From a virus, in IMG/VR virus record IMGVR_UViG_3300028392_000029, positions 1-64,000 of that record: a DNA stretch of 64,000 nt; one strand, 5' to 3'. The notes below the pieces were generated by a model. The model was not told the DNA's origin, made no database searches, and saw only the letters and a program-made list of their open reading frames with translations. The stretch's first letter is position 1; each line of letters opens with the position of its first letter. The translations under genes were made by a program, and so were the position numbers. Of the stretch, positions 6,051 through 12,326 are shown in pieces.

Positions 6051-6194
6051 ATGTTACAAACAATTTTAAATGCATTCTATATAACTATAGAACTGTGGAT
6101 CTTCCTAGCAATCTTGGGCGCGGCCCTGTTAGTTGAAGAGGGCGTAACAGCCTATAACAAACGTAAGTTGGTTGACAACCCTACGCTTTGGTAA
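6051..6194 (+). CDS. 47-residue single-span membrane peptide
   Basis: ATG 6051 behind GGAGCGAAACTT; ends TAA 6192-6194. Residues about 11-28 (ITIELWIFLAILGAALLV) form one membrane segment, followed by a basic tail (YNKRKLVDNPTLW), predicting N-out/C-in or the reverse with the basic end inside. A small inner-membrane early peptide could act in exclusion or membrane takeover, but nothing in the sequence proves that. Its LVDN codons carry the -35 of P12. Confidence 0.75.
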   Translation: MLQTILNAFYITIELWIFLAILGAALLVEEGVTAYNKRKLVDNPTLW

Positions 6195-6200
6195 TATAAT
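6172..6200 (+). promoter_or_regulatory. early sigma70 promoter P12
   Basis: TTGACA (6172-6177), 17 bp spacer, TATAAT (6195-6200); both hexamers start within or next to the end of the upstream gene. RBS GGAGCGA at 6221-6227. Confidence 0.93.
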
Positions 6201-6232
6201 AGTAACTTAAACAGCAACAAGGAGCGACCCAA

Positions 6233-6616
6233 ATGGCTAAAGTAAATTACGACAACTTCGCAAGTTTTGACCTTAACGAAGCTTGTGACCACTTTGACTG
6301 TACAGATCAAAAGGCCTGGAAGAAGATCCGCCCTTTCATAGTAGCAGACGGAACAGACTACGAGGCAGTGATGACAGAAGGCTTTGACTTCTACGACATC
6401 AGTGAAGAAGAGTACTCAGCATTTGATGCAGGTGTTAAGTATGCTATGACTAAGATGAATATAGCATTTGAAAAGGCAGGCGTAGAGCTTCAGATATGTG
6501 AAGTGGATTTGGTAGATGCCTCAGGCTTTATGATGGTTCGTTGCGATGACGAGCCAGAAGACTTTGTTAAACGAGCCCTTAAGAAGCCTGTCATGATGGT
6601 TGACAGTTGGGTTTAA
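6233..6616 (+). CDS. early protein, unknown
   Basis: 127 residues, acidic, alpha/beta, starts MAKVNYDNFASFDLNEACDH. Contains acidic stretches (SEEEYSAFDAG) and ends KKPVMMVDSWV; the VDS codons carry the -35 of P13. No family recognised and no membrane segment. RBS GGAGCGACCCAA. Confidence 0.75.
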   Translation: MAKVNYDNFASFDLNEACDHFDCTDQKAWKKIRPFIVADGTDYEAVMTEGFDFYDISEEEYSAFDAGVKYAMTKMNIAFEKAGVELQICEVDLVDASGFMMVRCDDEPEDFVKRALKKPVMMVDSWV

Positions 6617-6628
6617 TTGCAGTATAAT
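6600..6628 (+). promoter_or_regulatory. early sigma70 promoter P13
   Basis: TTGACA (6600-6605), 17 bp spacer, TATAAT (6623-6628), leader AACACTTACACAAACACA, RBS GGAGCGAA (6650-6657): the clearest copy of the full cassette. Confidence 0.95.
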
Positions 6629-6662
6629 TAACACTTACACAAACACAATGGAGCGAAACATT

Positions 6663-6983
6663 ATGGTAACAGCACAAGAAATCCAAAAAGGCTTTGTCCT
6701 TGCAGAGAACGCAGGGCAAGCCATGTACCAACAGATAGGCGAGCGTGACGCTTGCGGCTTTGGTTGGGTAGACGTCTACGTGGATCGTACCAACTCAAAG
6801 CAGGCCAAAGAGTTGATTGCCGCAGGCTTCCGCAAAGACTACAAGCCCAAGTGCTTGAGCTTCTGGGATCCAGCAAAGGTTCCTACACAATCAGTATCAG
6901 TTAAAGAAGCGGGTGCGCAGGCTTTGGCTACTTACCTGCAGGGCTTGGGCTTGCGGGCCTATGCAGGAAGCAGGTTAGATTAA
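6663..6983 (+). CDS. conserved phage early protein, unknown
   Basis: 106 residues from ATG 6663. An earlier in-frame ATG (6648) is part of the RBS itself and is rejected. The block ACGFGWVDVYVDRTNSK, then AAGFRKDYKPKCLSFWDP and the ending LRAYAGSRLD, form a pattern repeated in many phage hypothetical proteins. Soluble alpha/beta; function unknown. First of three overlapping genes (6663-7293) of the P13 unit. Confidence 0.85.
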   Translation: MVTAQEIQKGFVLAENAGQAMYQQIGERDACGFGWVDVYVDRTNSKQAKELIAAGFRKDYKPKCLSFWDPAKVPTQSVSVKEAGAQALATYLQGLGLRAYAGSRLD

Positions 6984-7165
6984 TGATAGAGGCAATCCTG
7001 GGCTTTGCAGTCATAGCAGGCCTGGGCCTCATGTTCATCGAGTTGTTGGGCATGTTGGCTCTACTGTTCTTTGGCTTGATCATATTCATGGGTCCATTCC
7101 TGTGGATGAAGATACTTTTTGGCGTAGGCGTTGTGGTCTACTTGTTAACCAAGGGCATCAAATGA
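6983..7165 (+). CDS. small membrane protein
   Basis: 60 residues, almost entirely hydrophobic. Two predicted membrane segments (about residues 4-33 and 36-56) with a short break at the MGPFLWMK region, ending in the basic TKGIK. ATG overlaps the upstream stop (TAATG). Inner-membrane location expected. It is paired with another membrane peptide directly downstream, so the two may assemble together. Holin activity cannot be claimed from sequence alone. Confidence 0.75.
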   Translation: MIEAILGFAVIAGLGLMFIELLGMLALLFFGLIIFMGPFLWMKILFGVGVVVYLLTKGIK

Positions 7166-7293
7166 AAACATTCTATGCCCTAGCGGCAGTAGGGGCGAGT
7201 CTAGTCTGTTTAGCCACAGACAGTGAAACAGCCTTGTTCATGGCGGTATTGGCTGGCTTGGCATTAGTCCAAAAGACGTTGACTGGCGAGTAA
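7162..7293 (+). CDS. 43-residue membrane peptide
   Basis: ATG 7162 overlaps the preceding TGA (ATGA), so the start is coupled. Two short hydrophobic stretches (YALAAVGASLVCLA and ALFMAVLAGLALV), ending KTLTGE. It could carry a signal-like first helix. Function unknown. The LTGE codons provide the -35 of P14. Confidence 0.65.
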   Translation: MKTFYALAAVGASLVCLATDSETALFMAVLAGLALVQKTLTGE

Positions 7294-7307
7294 ATATCTA
7301 GTATAAT
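7279..7307 (+). promoter_or_regulatory. early sigma70 promoter P14
   Basis: TTGACT (7279-7284), 17 bp spacer, TATAAT (7302-7307); RBS GGAGCGA at 7329-7335. Confidence 0.9.
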
Positions 7308-7341
7308 TACTACTTAAACAAACACATAGGAGCGACAGCTT

Positions 7342-8205
7342 ATGAGCAGGATTATTAATGCAATGGATTTGGTATCAACTAAAAGCCTAGAGCAAGAAGC
7401 AGTGAACAAAGTACTTACAGAAACAGATGAGCAGATCATGAAGCGTCTTGCAGATCGCTTTGAGATCCTGGAAGACATGACACGTGCCGTTAAGAAGGGC
7501 GATGTCAAGGCTATGATCGTTACAGGCCCTCCAGGCGTGGGCAAGAGCTTTGGTGTAGAGAAGGTCTTAGCCAAACACGATGTGTTCGCTAACGTTGCGC
7601 AAGACGGCAAGTTGAAGAAGTATCAAGTGGTCAAAGGCGCTATGAGTGCGCTGGGCTTGTACTCAAAGCTGTATGAATACTCAGACAAGAAGAGCATCCT
7701 AGTGTTCGATGACTGTGATAGTGTATTGCTTGATGACCTTAGCCTGAACATCCTGAAGGCAGCATTGGACTCAGGTAAGAAGCGTATGATCCACTGGAAT
7801 ACAGACAGCCGCTTGCTCAAAGATCAAGGTGTGCCCAACTCATTCGAGTTCAAAGGCGGTGCTATCTTTATTACCAACATCAAGTTCGAGCACGTTCGTT
7901 CAAAGAAGCTGAAGGATCACTTGGAAGCTATTGAGTCACGTTGCCACTACTTGGACCTCACGATCGATACAGAGCGTGAGAAGCTACTCCGTATCCGACA
8001 GGTTGTACGTGATTGCGGCATGTTGGACGAGTACGAATTGGACGAGTTTGCCACCAATCAAGTGGTAGACTTTGTAGCCAACAATGCCAAGAAGATGCGT
8101 GAGTTGAGCTTGCGTATGGTCCTGAAGATTGCAGACCTGCGCAGAACATTCCCGGACAAGTGGGAAGCTGTAGCAGAAGTAACATGTATGCGTGGCGCTC
8201 GCTAG
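7342..8205 (+). CDS. AAA+ ATPase
   Basis: 287 residues, cytoplasmic. Walker A GPPGVGKS at residues 62-69, Walker B ILVFDDCD at 119-126, a sensor-1-like IFITNI near residue 178, and an arginine-rich C-terminal helical lid (RELSLRMVLKIADLRR). This is a single-domain P-loop ATPase as found in T4-like phages of aquatic bacteria, of the RFC/RuvB-like class. It might load a replication or transcription factor, but its partner is unknown. RBS GGAGCGACAGCTT. It is the last gene before the hairpin array, which forms its 3' untranslated region unless an internal promoter exists. Confidence 0.9.
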   Translation: MSRIINAMDLVSTKSLEQEAVNKVLTETDEQIMKRLADRFEILEDMTRAVKKGDVKAMIVTGPPGVGKSFGVEKVLAKHDVFANVAQDGKLKKYQVVKGAMSALGLYSKLYEYSDKKSILVFDDCDSVLLDDLSLNILKAALDSGKKRMIHWNTDSRLLKDQGVPNSFEFKGGAIFITNIKFEHVRSKKLKDHLEAIESRCHYLDLTIDTEREKLLRIRQVVRDCGMLDEYELDEFATNQVVDFVANNAKKMRELSLRMVLKIADLRRTFPDKWEAVAEVTCMRGAR

Positions 8206-8254
8206 TGCATACAAGTAAGCGGGCCTAGACCCGTAGCAGTAAGAACATGCCCAA

Positions 8255-8272
8255 CGATTCGCTCCCGGCAAG
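8255..8272 (+). repeat. 18-nt loop repeat, copy 1
   Basis: CGATTCGCTCCCGGCAAG, identical to 8334-8351. Seventeen bases (TTCGCTCCCGGCAAGCA, 8258-8274) recur at 53688-53704 within the sedolisin gene, antisense to it. Confidence 0.95.
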
Positions 8273-8315
8273 CATGTTCAACTAAGAAACCAAGCCCGCA
8301 AGGCACAGTTTCTTT

Positions 8316-8366
8316 GCCCTAGTCCAGTAAGCCCGATTCGCTCCCGGCAAGACTAGGGCTTTTTTT
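8316..8366 (+). terminator. rho-independent terminator after the ATPase gene
   Basis: Perfect 9-bp stem GCCCTAGTC/GACTAGGGC followed by TTTTTTT (8360-8366). The loop is unusually long (26 nt) and carries the repeated anti-RBS sequence; an inner GCC/GGC pairing may shorten it to 12 nt. Confidence 0.85.
8334..8351 (+). repeat. 18-nt loop repeat, copy 2
   Basis: Identical to 8255-8272, in the loop of the terminator hairpin. Confidence 0.95.
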
Positions 8367-8368
8367 GG

Positions 8369-8397
8369 TTGACAGTTTGGGCTAAGTCTAGTACAAT
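8369..8397 (+). promoter_or_regulatory. early sigma70 promoter P15
   Basis: TTGACA (8369-8374), 17 bp spacer, TACAAT (8392-8397), starting three bases after the terminator T-run; RBS GGAGCG at 8415. Confidence 0.88.
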
Positions 8398-8423
8398 TGA
8401 CACATACACACACAGGAGCGCAC

Positions 8424-8756
8424 ATGTTACAGACTACAGAACTAGACACTAAGCCCGCAGGGTTCTATGCCTATGCTGCCGCTAGAGATGCCAGCATGCG
8501 TAGCTATGCCGCTAGCACAGGCTACACACTAGCAGAGCGCACTAGGGCACAGCGTACACTGCTAGGCTTAGAGCTAGCATACACGTCTACAGCGCAGTAC
8601 ATCACATACCGTAAGAAGTTCGTAGTAGTTAAGCTAGAGAACGCTCGTGTACGCGACCGTGCAAGTCTTAGGGCACTAGAGGCACAGTATGAGGCGGAAG
8701 GAATCTCAAAGACAGTTACTGCACAAGCAGTCAGCTACAGGATCCCAAAAATTTAA
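8424..8756 (+). CDS. Ala/Arg-rich early protein, unknown
   Basis: 110 residues from ATG 8424, basic, rich in Ala, Arg, Tyr and Thr, probably helical throughout (ERTRAQRTLLGLELAY; VRDRASLRALEAQYEAEG). No family recognised. The DNA is odd: I count nine CTAG tetramers in 333 bases, where about one is expected by chance, mainly through CTA leucine and GCT-AGx codon pairs. Last gene of the early plus-strand block. Confidence 0.75.
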   Translation: MLQTTELDTKPAGFYAYAAARDASMRSYAASTGYTLAERTRAQRTLLGLELAYTSTAQYITYRKKFVVVKLENARVRDRASLRALEAQYEAEGISKTVTAQAVSYRIPKI

Positions 8757-8940
8757 TTTCTCGCTGGGGGGTGGGGGGCATATAAACAAAATGACTGTTG
8801 CAAAAATGCAACAGCGCATGCAAAATTCACCCATAGGTGCAAAATCACCAGGCTGAATCTATAAGTACTTGTTTATAATTTTTTACGCGGACGAAATTTT
8901 GACCCCACAGGACCCATTCGGCCCAGCACACAGGTTCAAA
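8757..8940. other. convergent intergenic region with G-runs and hairpin
   Basis: Holds GGGGGG-T-GGGGGG (8766-8778) and a perfect 8-bp hairpin CTGTTGCA-AAAA-TGCAACAG (8795-8814) without a T-run. It lies between the 3' ends of the early block and of the minus-strand gene at 8941. It may serve as a transcription block; no gene is seen. Confidence 0.5.
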
Positions 8941-9240
8941 TTATACGGGTATTCCCCATGTGCTTGAGGCATTTTCTCCCACACCAATCACACAGGCTGT
9001 GGCACTAGTGTACTCAATCAGAGTCCATGCGCCAGTTTTAAGATTCACAGTCAGCACAGTACGGGTGCCCGCAGTGGCGTTTGATCCCTGCCATTGCGGT
9101 GTTTCCCCAAATTCTTCCACTATGGCTTTGAACACAGTGACCGTAGCGTCGCAGGTCACAGGCTTGTTTAGAGTGCGTGGTTCTGCTGGTGCAGTGGTTA
9201 TCACACTGCATAACAATACAGTAGCTAAAAAGTTCTTCAT
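8941..9240 (-). CDS. small secreted (periplasmic) protein
   Basis: 99 residues with a clear signal peptide: MKNFLATVLLCSVITTAPAEP, cleavage likely after APA. Mature part contains two Cys (PVTCDATVTVFKAIVEEFGE; TACVIGVGE) that could form a disulfide, and a pattern (F-K-A-E-E-F-G-E-x-P-x-W, then LKTGAWTLIEY) seen in uncharacterised periplasmic proteins of phages and proteobacteria. No Shine-Dalgarno; AATAAATA lies 4 nt before the ATG, suggesting a leaderless late transcript. Function unknown. Confidence 0.8.
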   Translation of the reverse strand: MKNFLATVLLCSVITTAPAEPRTLNKPVTCDATVTVFKAIVEEFGETPQWQGSNATAGTRTVLTVNLKTGAWTLIEYTSATACVIGVGENASSTWGIPV

Positions 9241-9244
9241 ACGG

Positions 9245-9252
9245 TATTTATT
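9245..9252 (-). promoter_or_regulatory. possible late promoter, 4 nt before ATG
   Basis: AATAAATA on the minus strand (T4 late consensus TATAAATA), then CCGT and the ATG of the secreted protein. Confidence 0.5.
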
Positions 9253-9254
9253 CA

Positions 9255-9355
9255 GCTAAGTACATGATATGCGTACTCTATACACTCTCTCAGCTCTACT
9301 GCCATTAGACTACTCTGCGAGCTAAGTATTTTCACCATGGGGCGGCTGCTAAGTA
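9255..9355. repeat. three GCTAAGTA direct repeats
   Basis: GCTAAGTA at 9255-9262, 9321-9328 and 9348-9355 in the 166-bp divergent region between the secreted protein and the first oxygenase. Possible operator repeats; the spacing is irregular. Confidence 0.6.
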
Positions 9356-9406
9356 CTTGGCAAAAATTTTTTGCGCTGCCGGCTCCGCCGTTATCCTGAT
9401 ACCCTT

Positions 9407-9940
9407 ATGAACCTATCTCCCTTTATACGCGGCTACACTATCAACACTGATCTATGCGATCGGTTGGTCGCTGCCAGTGAGCGTATTGAGTTTACTTCAG
9501 GTCCCAAGGCCTATACACACTGCATGTTGGATCAGTTTGACCAGGATCTACGTGACAGTTATGTTCATGCACTGTTTGCCGCAGTAGAGCAGTACAAAGC
9601 AGAATTTCCCTGGTGCTATCGTGAGATCAATCGTTGGGGACTGTATCCCTTGATTAAACTACAGCGTTATAGTCCCGGACACTACTATGCTGAATGGCAC
9701 TGCGAAAATGGGGGAAACATGCACGGGGATAATCTCCTGCGGCACTTGGTATTCATGACCTACTTGACGGATTGTGAAGTTGGAGGCGGTACTGAGTTTC
9801 TCTATCAGGATCTACAGGTCCAACCCCAAAAAGGACTTACCTTGATATGGCCCGCAGATTGGACACATCATCACAGGGGTATTCCTGCTCCCACAGCGAC
9901 CAAGTTGATCGTTACAGGGTGGTTTACCTTTGCTCCCTAG
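9407..9940 (+). CDS. 2OG-Fe(II) oxygenase
   Basis: 177 residues. Candidate iron ligands: His98 and Glu100 in EWHCENGG and a distal His in WTHHHRG (154-156), with Lys166 in TKLIVTGWF as 2-oxoglutarate anchor. The sheet core is LVFMTYLTDCEVGGGTEFLY. This is the prolyl-4-hydroxylase-like class with a WHCE motif seen in many aquatic phages; substrate unknown (protein side chain or small molecule). Start at ATG 9407 because the region upstream is GC-rich and lacks a better start; no strong RBS. It opens a cluster of four such oxygenases. Confidence 0.85.
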   Translation: MNLSPFIRGYTINTDLCDRLVAASERIEFTSGPKAYTHCMLDQFDQDLRDSYVHALFAAVEQYKAEFPWCYREINRWGLYPLIKLQRYSPGHYYAEWHCENGGNMHGDNLLRHLVFMTYLTDCEVGGGTEFLYQDLQVQPQKGLTLIWPADWTHHHRGIPAPTATKLIVTGWFTFAP

Positions 9941-9948
9941 TCTCGCTG

Positions 9949-9956
9949 TATAAATA
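9949..9956 (+). promoter_or_regulatory. T4-type late promoter
   Basis: TATAAATA, an exact match to the T4 late promoter, 40 nt before ATG 9996, which has the RBS TTGGAGA. Confidence 0.75.
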
Positions 9957-9995
9957 CACTTATAAAGAGCTTGAGCTCGATTATTGGAGAACATT

Positions 9996-10289
9996 ATGGC
10001 CGGAGTATTAGTAATTTTTAAACGTCAGCGTCAATCAGCTAGCGTACCTTGGTTCCAGCCTATCCCGGAATACAAAGAACAAGAGTTGGCCACTTTAAAG
10101 GGCTACGGCTCCGGGGTTGGAATAGAGTATTTGACCTATATAAGAACAGTGTATTTTGCCACCCTAGCTGACTACACAGAATGGGCCAATTCGCCTGCCG
10201 TTATAGCTCTATCTGAGGCACGCCGCAAATATCATGAGTCAGTGGGCATTGATGAATTCAAAGAAGTAGTTAGCCTAACAGTAGTATAA
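9996..10289 (+). CDS. small protein, unknown
   Basis: 97 residues from ATG 9996 (RBS GGAGA 9986-9990; the upstream TTG is rejected). Predicted alpha/beta: VLVIFKRQRQ strand, then TYIRTVYFATLADYTEWANS and a helical ARRKYHESVG. Its size and layout recall antibiotic-biosynthesis-monooxygenase-like dimeric folds, but I cannot assign it. A perfect late promoter precedes it, so late expression is expected. Confidence 0.7.
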   Translation: MAGVLVIFKRQRQSASVPWFQPIPEYKEQELATLKGYGSGVGIEYLTYIRTVYFATLADYTEWANSPAVIALSEARRKYHESVGIDEFKEVVSLTVV

Positions 10290-10316
10290 TAATTTCGCAG
10301 TCACCCAGCCCAGCTG

Positions 10317-10324
10317 GTTAAATA
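10317..10324 (+). promoter_or_regulatory. possible late promoter, 6 nt before ATG
   Basis: GTTAAATA followed by TCCATT and the ATG of the TauD-like gene, without a Shine-Dalgarno. Confidence 0.4.
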
Positions 10325-10330
10325 TCCATT

Positions 10331-11191
10331 ATGCAACTACTACCGATATACCCAGAATGGGCCACCCAAGTACAGGTCACTTGGGAAGAAGCCATGGCAG
10401 CAACTCCCGAATTCTGGAGTCAGCTGGTCTTAGACCGTAATCTTATAGTTATACAGGGCTTGGGCAATCAATTGGCCGACGCAGAGTTTTATCAACTAGG
10501 TCAAAAATTTGGCCGAGTGTGGGACCAAACAGACTACAAAAAGCCCGTGGTCAGCAACGGATTTGACCCCACCCTAGCCGACCGAACTGGTGCTACGCCT
10601 GTGAGCTATTTTAAAAGCAACAACAATCATTTTGGTGCTGGCTACATGGACTATCATGCTGACATGGTGCATATTGGAGCCAACTCATATCCCGGGCGAC
10701 TACTCTACATGGTCAACAACACCACTGATGGCTCGGGGCAGACTGCTTGGCTCAATCTAGAACTAGGTTGGAGTTTGCTCACTGATGAAGAACAGGCTCA
10801 GTACAGTGACTGCTGGATTTGGATGCACGACATGTACATACCGGAAACTAGAGTTGAACGCTTGCCCTTGCTCAAAACCAATCCCAAAACCGGACGAGTA
10901 AGCCCCACACTGAACTGCAACTATATGGGCCCACATACTCGGGCCTGGATCAATCATGTGGAACGCAATGGACAACAGCTGAGCTGGGCTGATTCTACCC
11001 AGTTTATCACTGAGCTGTATCAACTGCTAGAAAGCCGTGCCAATACTGTCTATTGGCACAATTGGACCCAAGGTGATATCATAGTCTACGACAATTGGTT
11101 CAATGTGCATAAACGACTAGCTGTGGTTGATGCCAGCACAGCAGATGGCCGAGGTCGACTGCTCAAACGCTTGACCTTTAACTTCCGTTAA
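10331..11191 (+). CDS. TauD/TfdA-like 2OG-Fe(II) dioxygenase
   Basis: 286 residues, the usual length of the TauD family. HxD iron motif H109-A-D111 (MDYHADMVH) and distal His260 in GDIIVYDNWFNVHKR complete the 2-His-1-carboxylate triad; following arginines (KRLAVV; RGRLLKR) supply the 2-oxoglutarate salt bridge. N-terminal part (LVLDRNLIVIQGLG; FGRVWDQTDY) also fits the family. Substrate unknown. Such enzymes in phages may act on host metabolites, antibiotics or phage proteins. The ATG lacks an RBS. Confidence 0.88.
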   Translation: MQLLPIYPEWATQVQVTWEEAMAATPEFWSQLVLDRNLIVIQGLGNQLADAEFYQLGQKFGRVWDQTDYKKPVVSNGFDPTLADRTGATPVSYFKSNNNHFGAGYMDYHADMVHIGANSYPGRLLYMVNNTTDGSGQTAWLNLELGWSLLTDEEQAQYSDCWIWMHDMYIPETRVERLPLLKTNPKTGRVSPTLNCNYMGPHTRAWINHVERNGQQLSWADSTQFITELYQLLESRANTVYWHNWTQGDIIVYDNWFNVHKRLAVVDASTADGRGRLLKRLTFNFR

Positions 11192-11841
11192 CCCAGTATA
11201 TTTTTACTCTCGGGTCGAGTTTTAACTAGATCTTCTGCTGCCAGATCAAAGAAAAAGTTACCGGCTATACTGACCCTGAGCTCATCACTAGAGTAAAATG
11301 GCATGACTGAATGATTCAAGGCACTAGGGAATATGCATAGTACGCCGCGCCAGTCTTTGTATGAATTTAACATTTCACAGGCCTGTTGTCCTAGTGCGTT
11401 GGTATAGTGAAATGCAAACTGACCCGCATAGTTGACTTCTGGTGGTACATAGGGTCTTGCCGCAATTTCACTTTCACGAGTATATGGTACATTGAGCCAA
11501 ATTACCCAACTCATTACTCCACCATGTGAGTGCATGTTATAGTACTCATGCTTGCTCATCCAATTGACCCAGACCTGATCTAGTTTTAGGCTACGGCCAT
11601 GCTCTAATACCCGCAGGCTGTGTGGATAGCCATAGGTCATGTTGTAACTTTTGATACGTTCGCCAATGGCCCGTTCTAGGTGTGGCACTGTGCGCTTTAA
11701 AAATCCCTTGTGATTGACCAATCCATTGGGTGTATTAAAATCCATTGTTTCACGTATTTCTTCTACTTCTGCCTCTACAGCTTTGATCAGTTCTTCATCC
11801 ATTTGCCACAGATGATAGCCGATATTTTTAAATTCTTGCAT
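11188..11841 (-). CDS. 2OG-Fe(II) oxygenase (PF13759-like)
   Basis: 217 residues. Iron motif H104-S-H106 (YNMHSHGGVMSW), distal His177 in IFPSALNHSVMPF, and Arg189 in ELRVSIAGNFFFD match the putative 2OG-Fe(II) oxygenase family common in T4-like marine phages. Overlaps the convergent TauD-like gene by 4 nt. Upstream it abuts the GNAT-like gene (1 nt apart), suggesting one transcript of tailoring enzymes. Substrate unknown. Confidence 0.82.
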   Translation of the reverse strand: MQEFKNIGYHLWQMDEELIKAVEAEVEEIRETMDFNTPNGLVNHKGFLKRTVPHLERAIGERIKSYNMTYGYPHSLRVLEHGRSLKLDQVWVNWMSKHEYYNMHSHGGVMSWVIWLNVPYTRESEIAARPYVPPEVNYAGQFAFHYTNALGQQACEMLNSYKDWRGVLCIFPSALNHSVMPFYSSDELRVSIAGNFFFDLAAEDLVKTRPESKNILG

Positions 11842-11842
11842 G

Positions 11843-12292
11843 TTAACCTTTAGGTCGTGAGTAGTATTTGTAGTTCACCGTGGTTTCGTTGGTCTTGTGT
11901 ACACTAGCACCATTCTTTAGGTGAAAACGTTCAGCCATTTTAGTTTGCGGGCTTAGGGTAACAATATTTTCAACTTCTTTGTTTGTTCCCAAGATCCAAG
12001 CCGCTGCCTGCTTGATCAGTTCGGCACCTGCACCTGGAGCATAACTCCAAATGGTATAGAACACTGCGGTGTTGTGTTCCTTGCCCATATTGACCAAGTC
12101 TTCTTCACTGGTTGGTATGTCACTTAGCCATTGCATACAAGTGGCGGCTAGGATTTCTTCTCCGGCTTTGAGCACAAGAATTTGTGCGGCTTCGTTGATT
12201 CGCTGTTCAAGCGGAATGTGCGGACGTACAGGGTCGTCTTTGATCAATCGAACTAGGGGGTCTGTGATGTCTGTGATGTGGTGTAGTTCCAT
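11843..12292 (-). CDS. GNAT-like acyltransferase
   Basis: 149 residues. The pattern AVFYTIWSYAPGAGAELIKQ (about residues 76-95) followed by an amphipathic helix and VTLSPQTKMAERFHLKNGA (about 112-130) has the look of the acetyl-CoA-binding core and the last helix of GNAT acetyltransferases: a small molecule or protein amine would be acetylated. The classic Q/RxxGxG/A pyrophosphate motif is only loosely present (PGAGAELIKQA), so confidence is moderate. Similar short proteins occur in T4-like phages. Confidence 0.6.
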   Translation of the reverse strand: MELHHITDITDPLVRLIKDDPVRPHIPLEQRINEAAQILVLKAGEEILAATCMQWLSDIPTSEEDLVNMGKEHNTAVFYTIWSYAPGAGAELIKQAAAWILGTNKEVENIVTLSPQTKMAERFHLKNGASVHKTNETTVNYKYYSRPKG

Positions 12293-12326
12293 GATTTATA
12301 TTAGTATTATATACGTACTTATCTAA

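Larger units (their letters stand above)
8242..8366 (+). ncRNA. candidate regulatory RNA: three tandem hairpins with anti-RBS loops
   Basis: Hairpin A: GAACATGC (8243-8250)/GCATGTTC (8272-8279), 21-nt loop. Hairpin B: AAGAAAC (8284-8290)/GTTTCTT (8308-8314). Hairpin C: GCCCTAGTC (8316-8324)/GACTAGGGC (8351-8359), followed by seven T. Loops A and C share 18 identical bases, CGATTCGCTCCCGGCAAG (8255-8272 and 8334-8351; the last G is the first base of the 3' arm). TTCGCTCC in each is the exact complement of GGAGCGAA, the RBS box of the early cassettes. No separate promoter was seen, so it is most simply a 3'-UTR-derived RNA of the ATPase mRNA. Structure is seen; the function is inferred. Confidence 0.5.

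Noticed and set aside
8206-8366. Degenerate tRNA or tmRNA in the hairpin region
   Set aside because: The TTCG loops suggested a T arm, but there is no paired acceptor stem, D arm or CCA end; tandem hairpins with a terminator explain the sequence better.
8960-9259. Plus-strand frame opposite the secreted protein gene
   Set aside because: The minus-strand frame has a textbook signal peptide and family pattern; the plus frame has neither an RBS nor a recognisable sequence.
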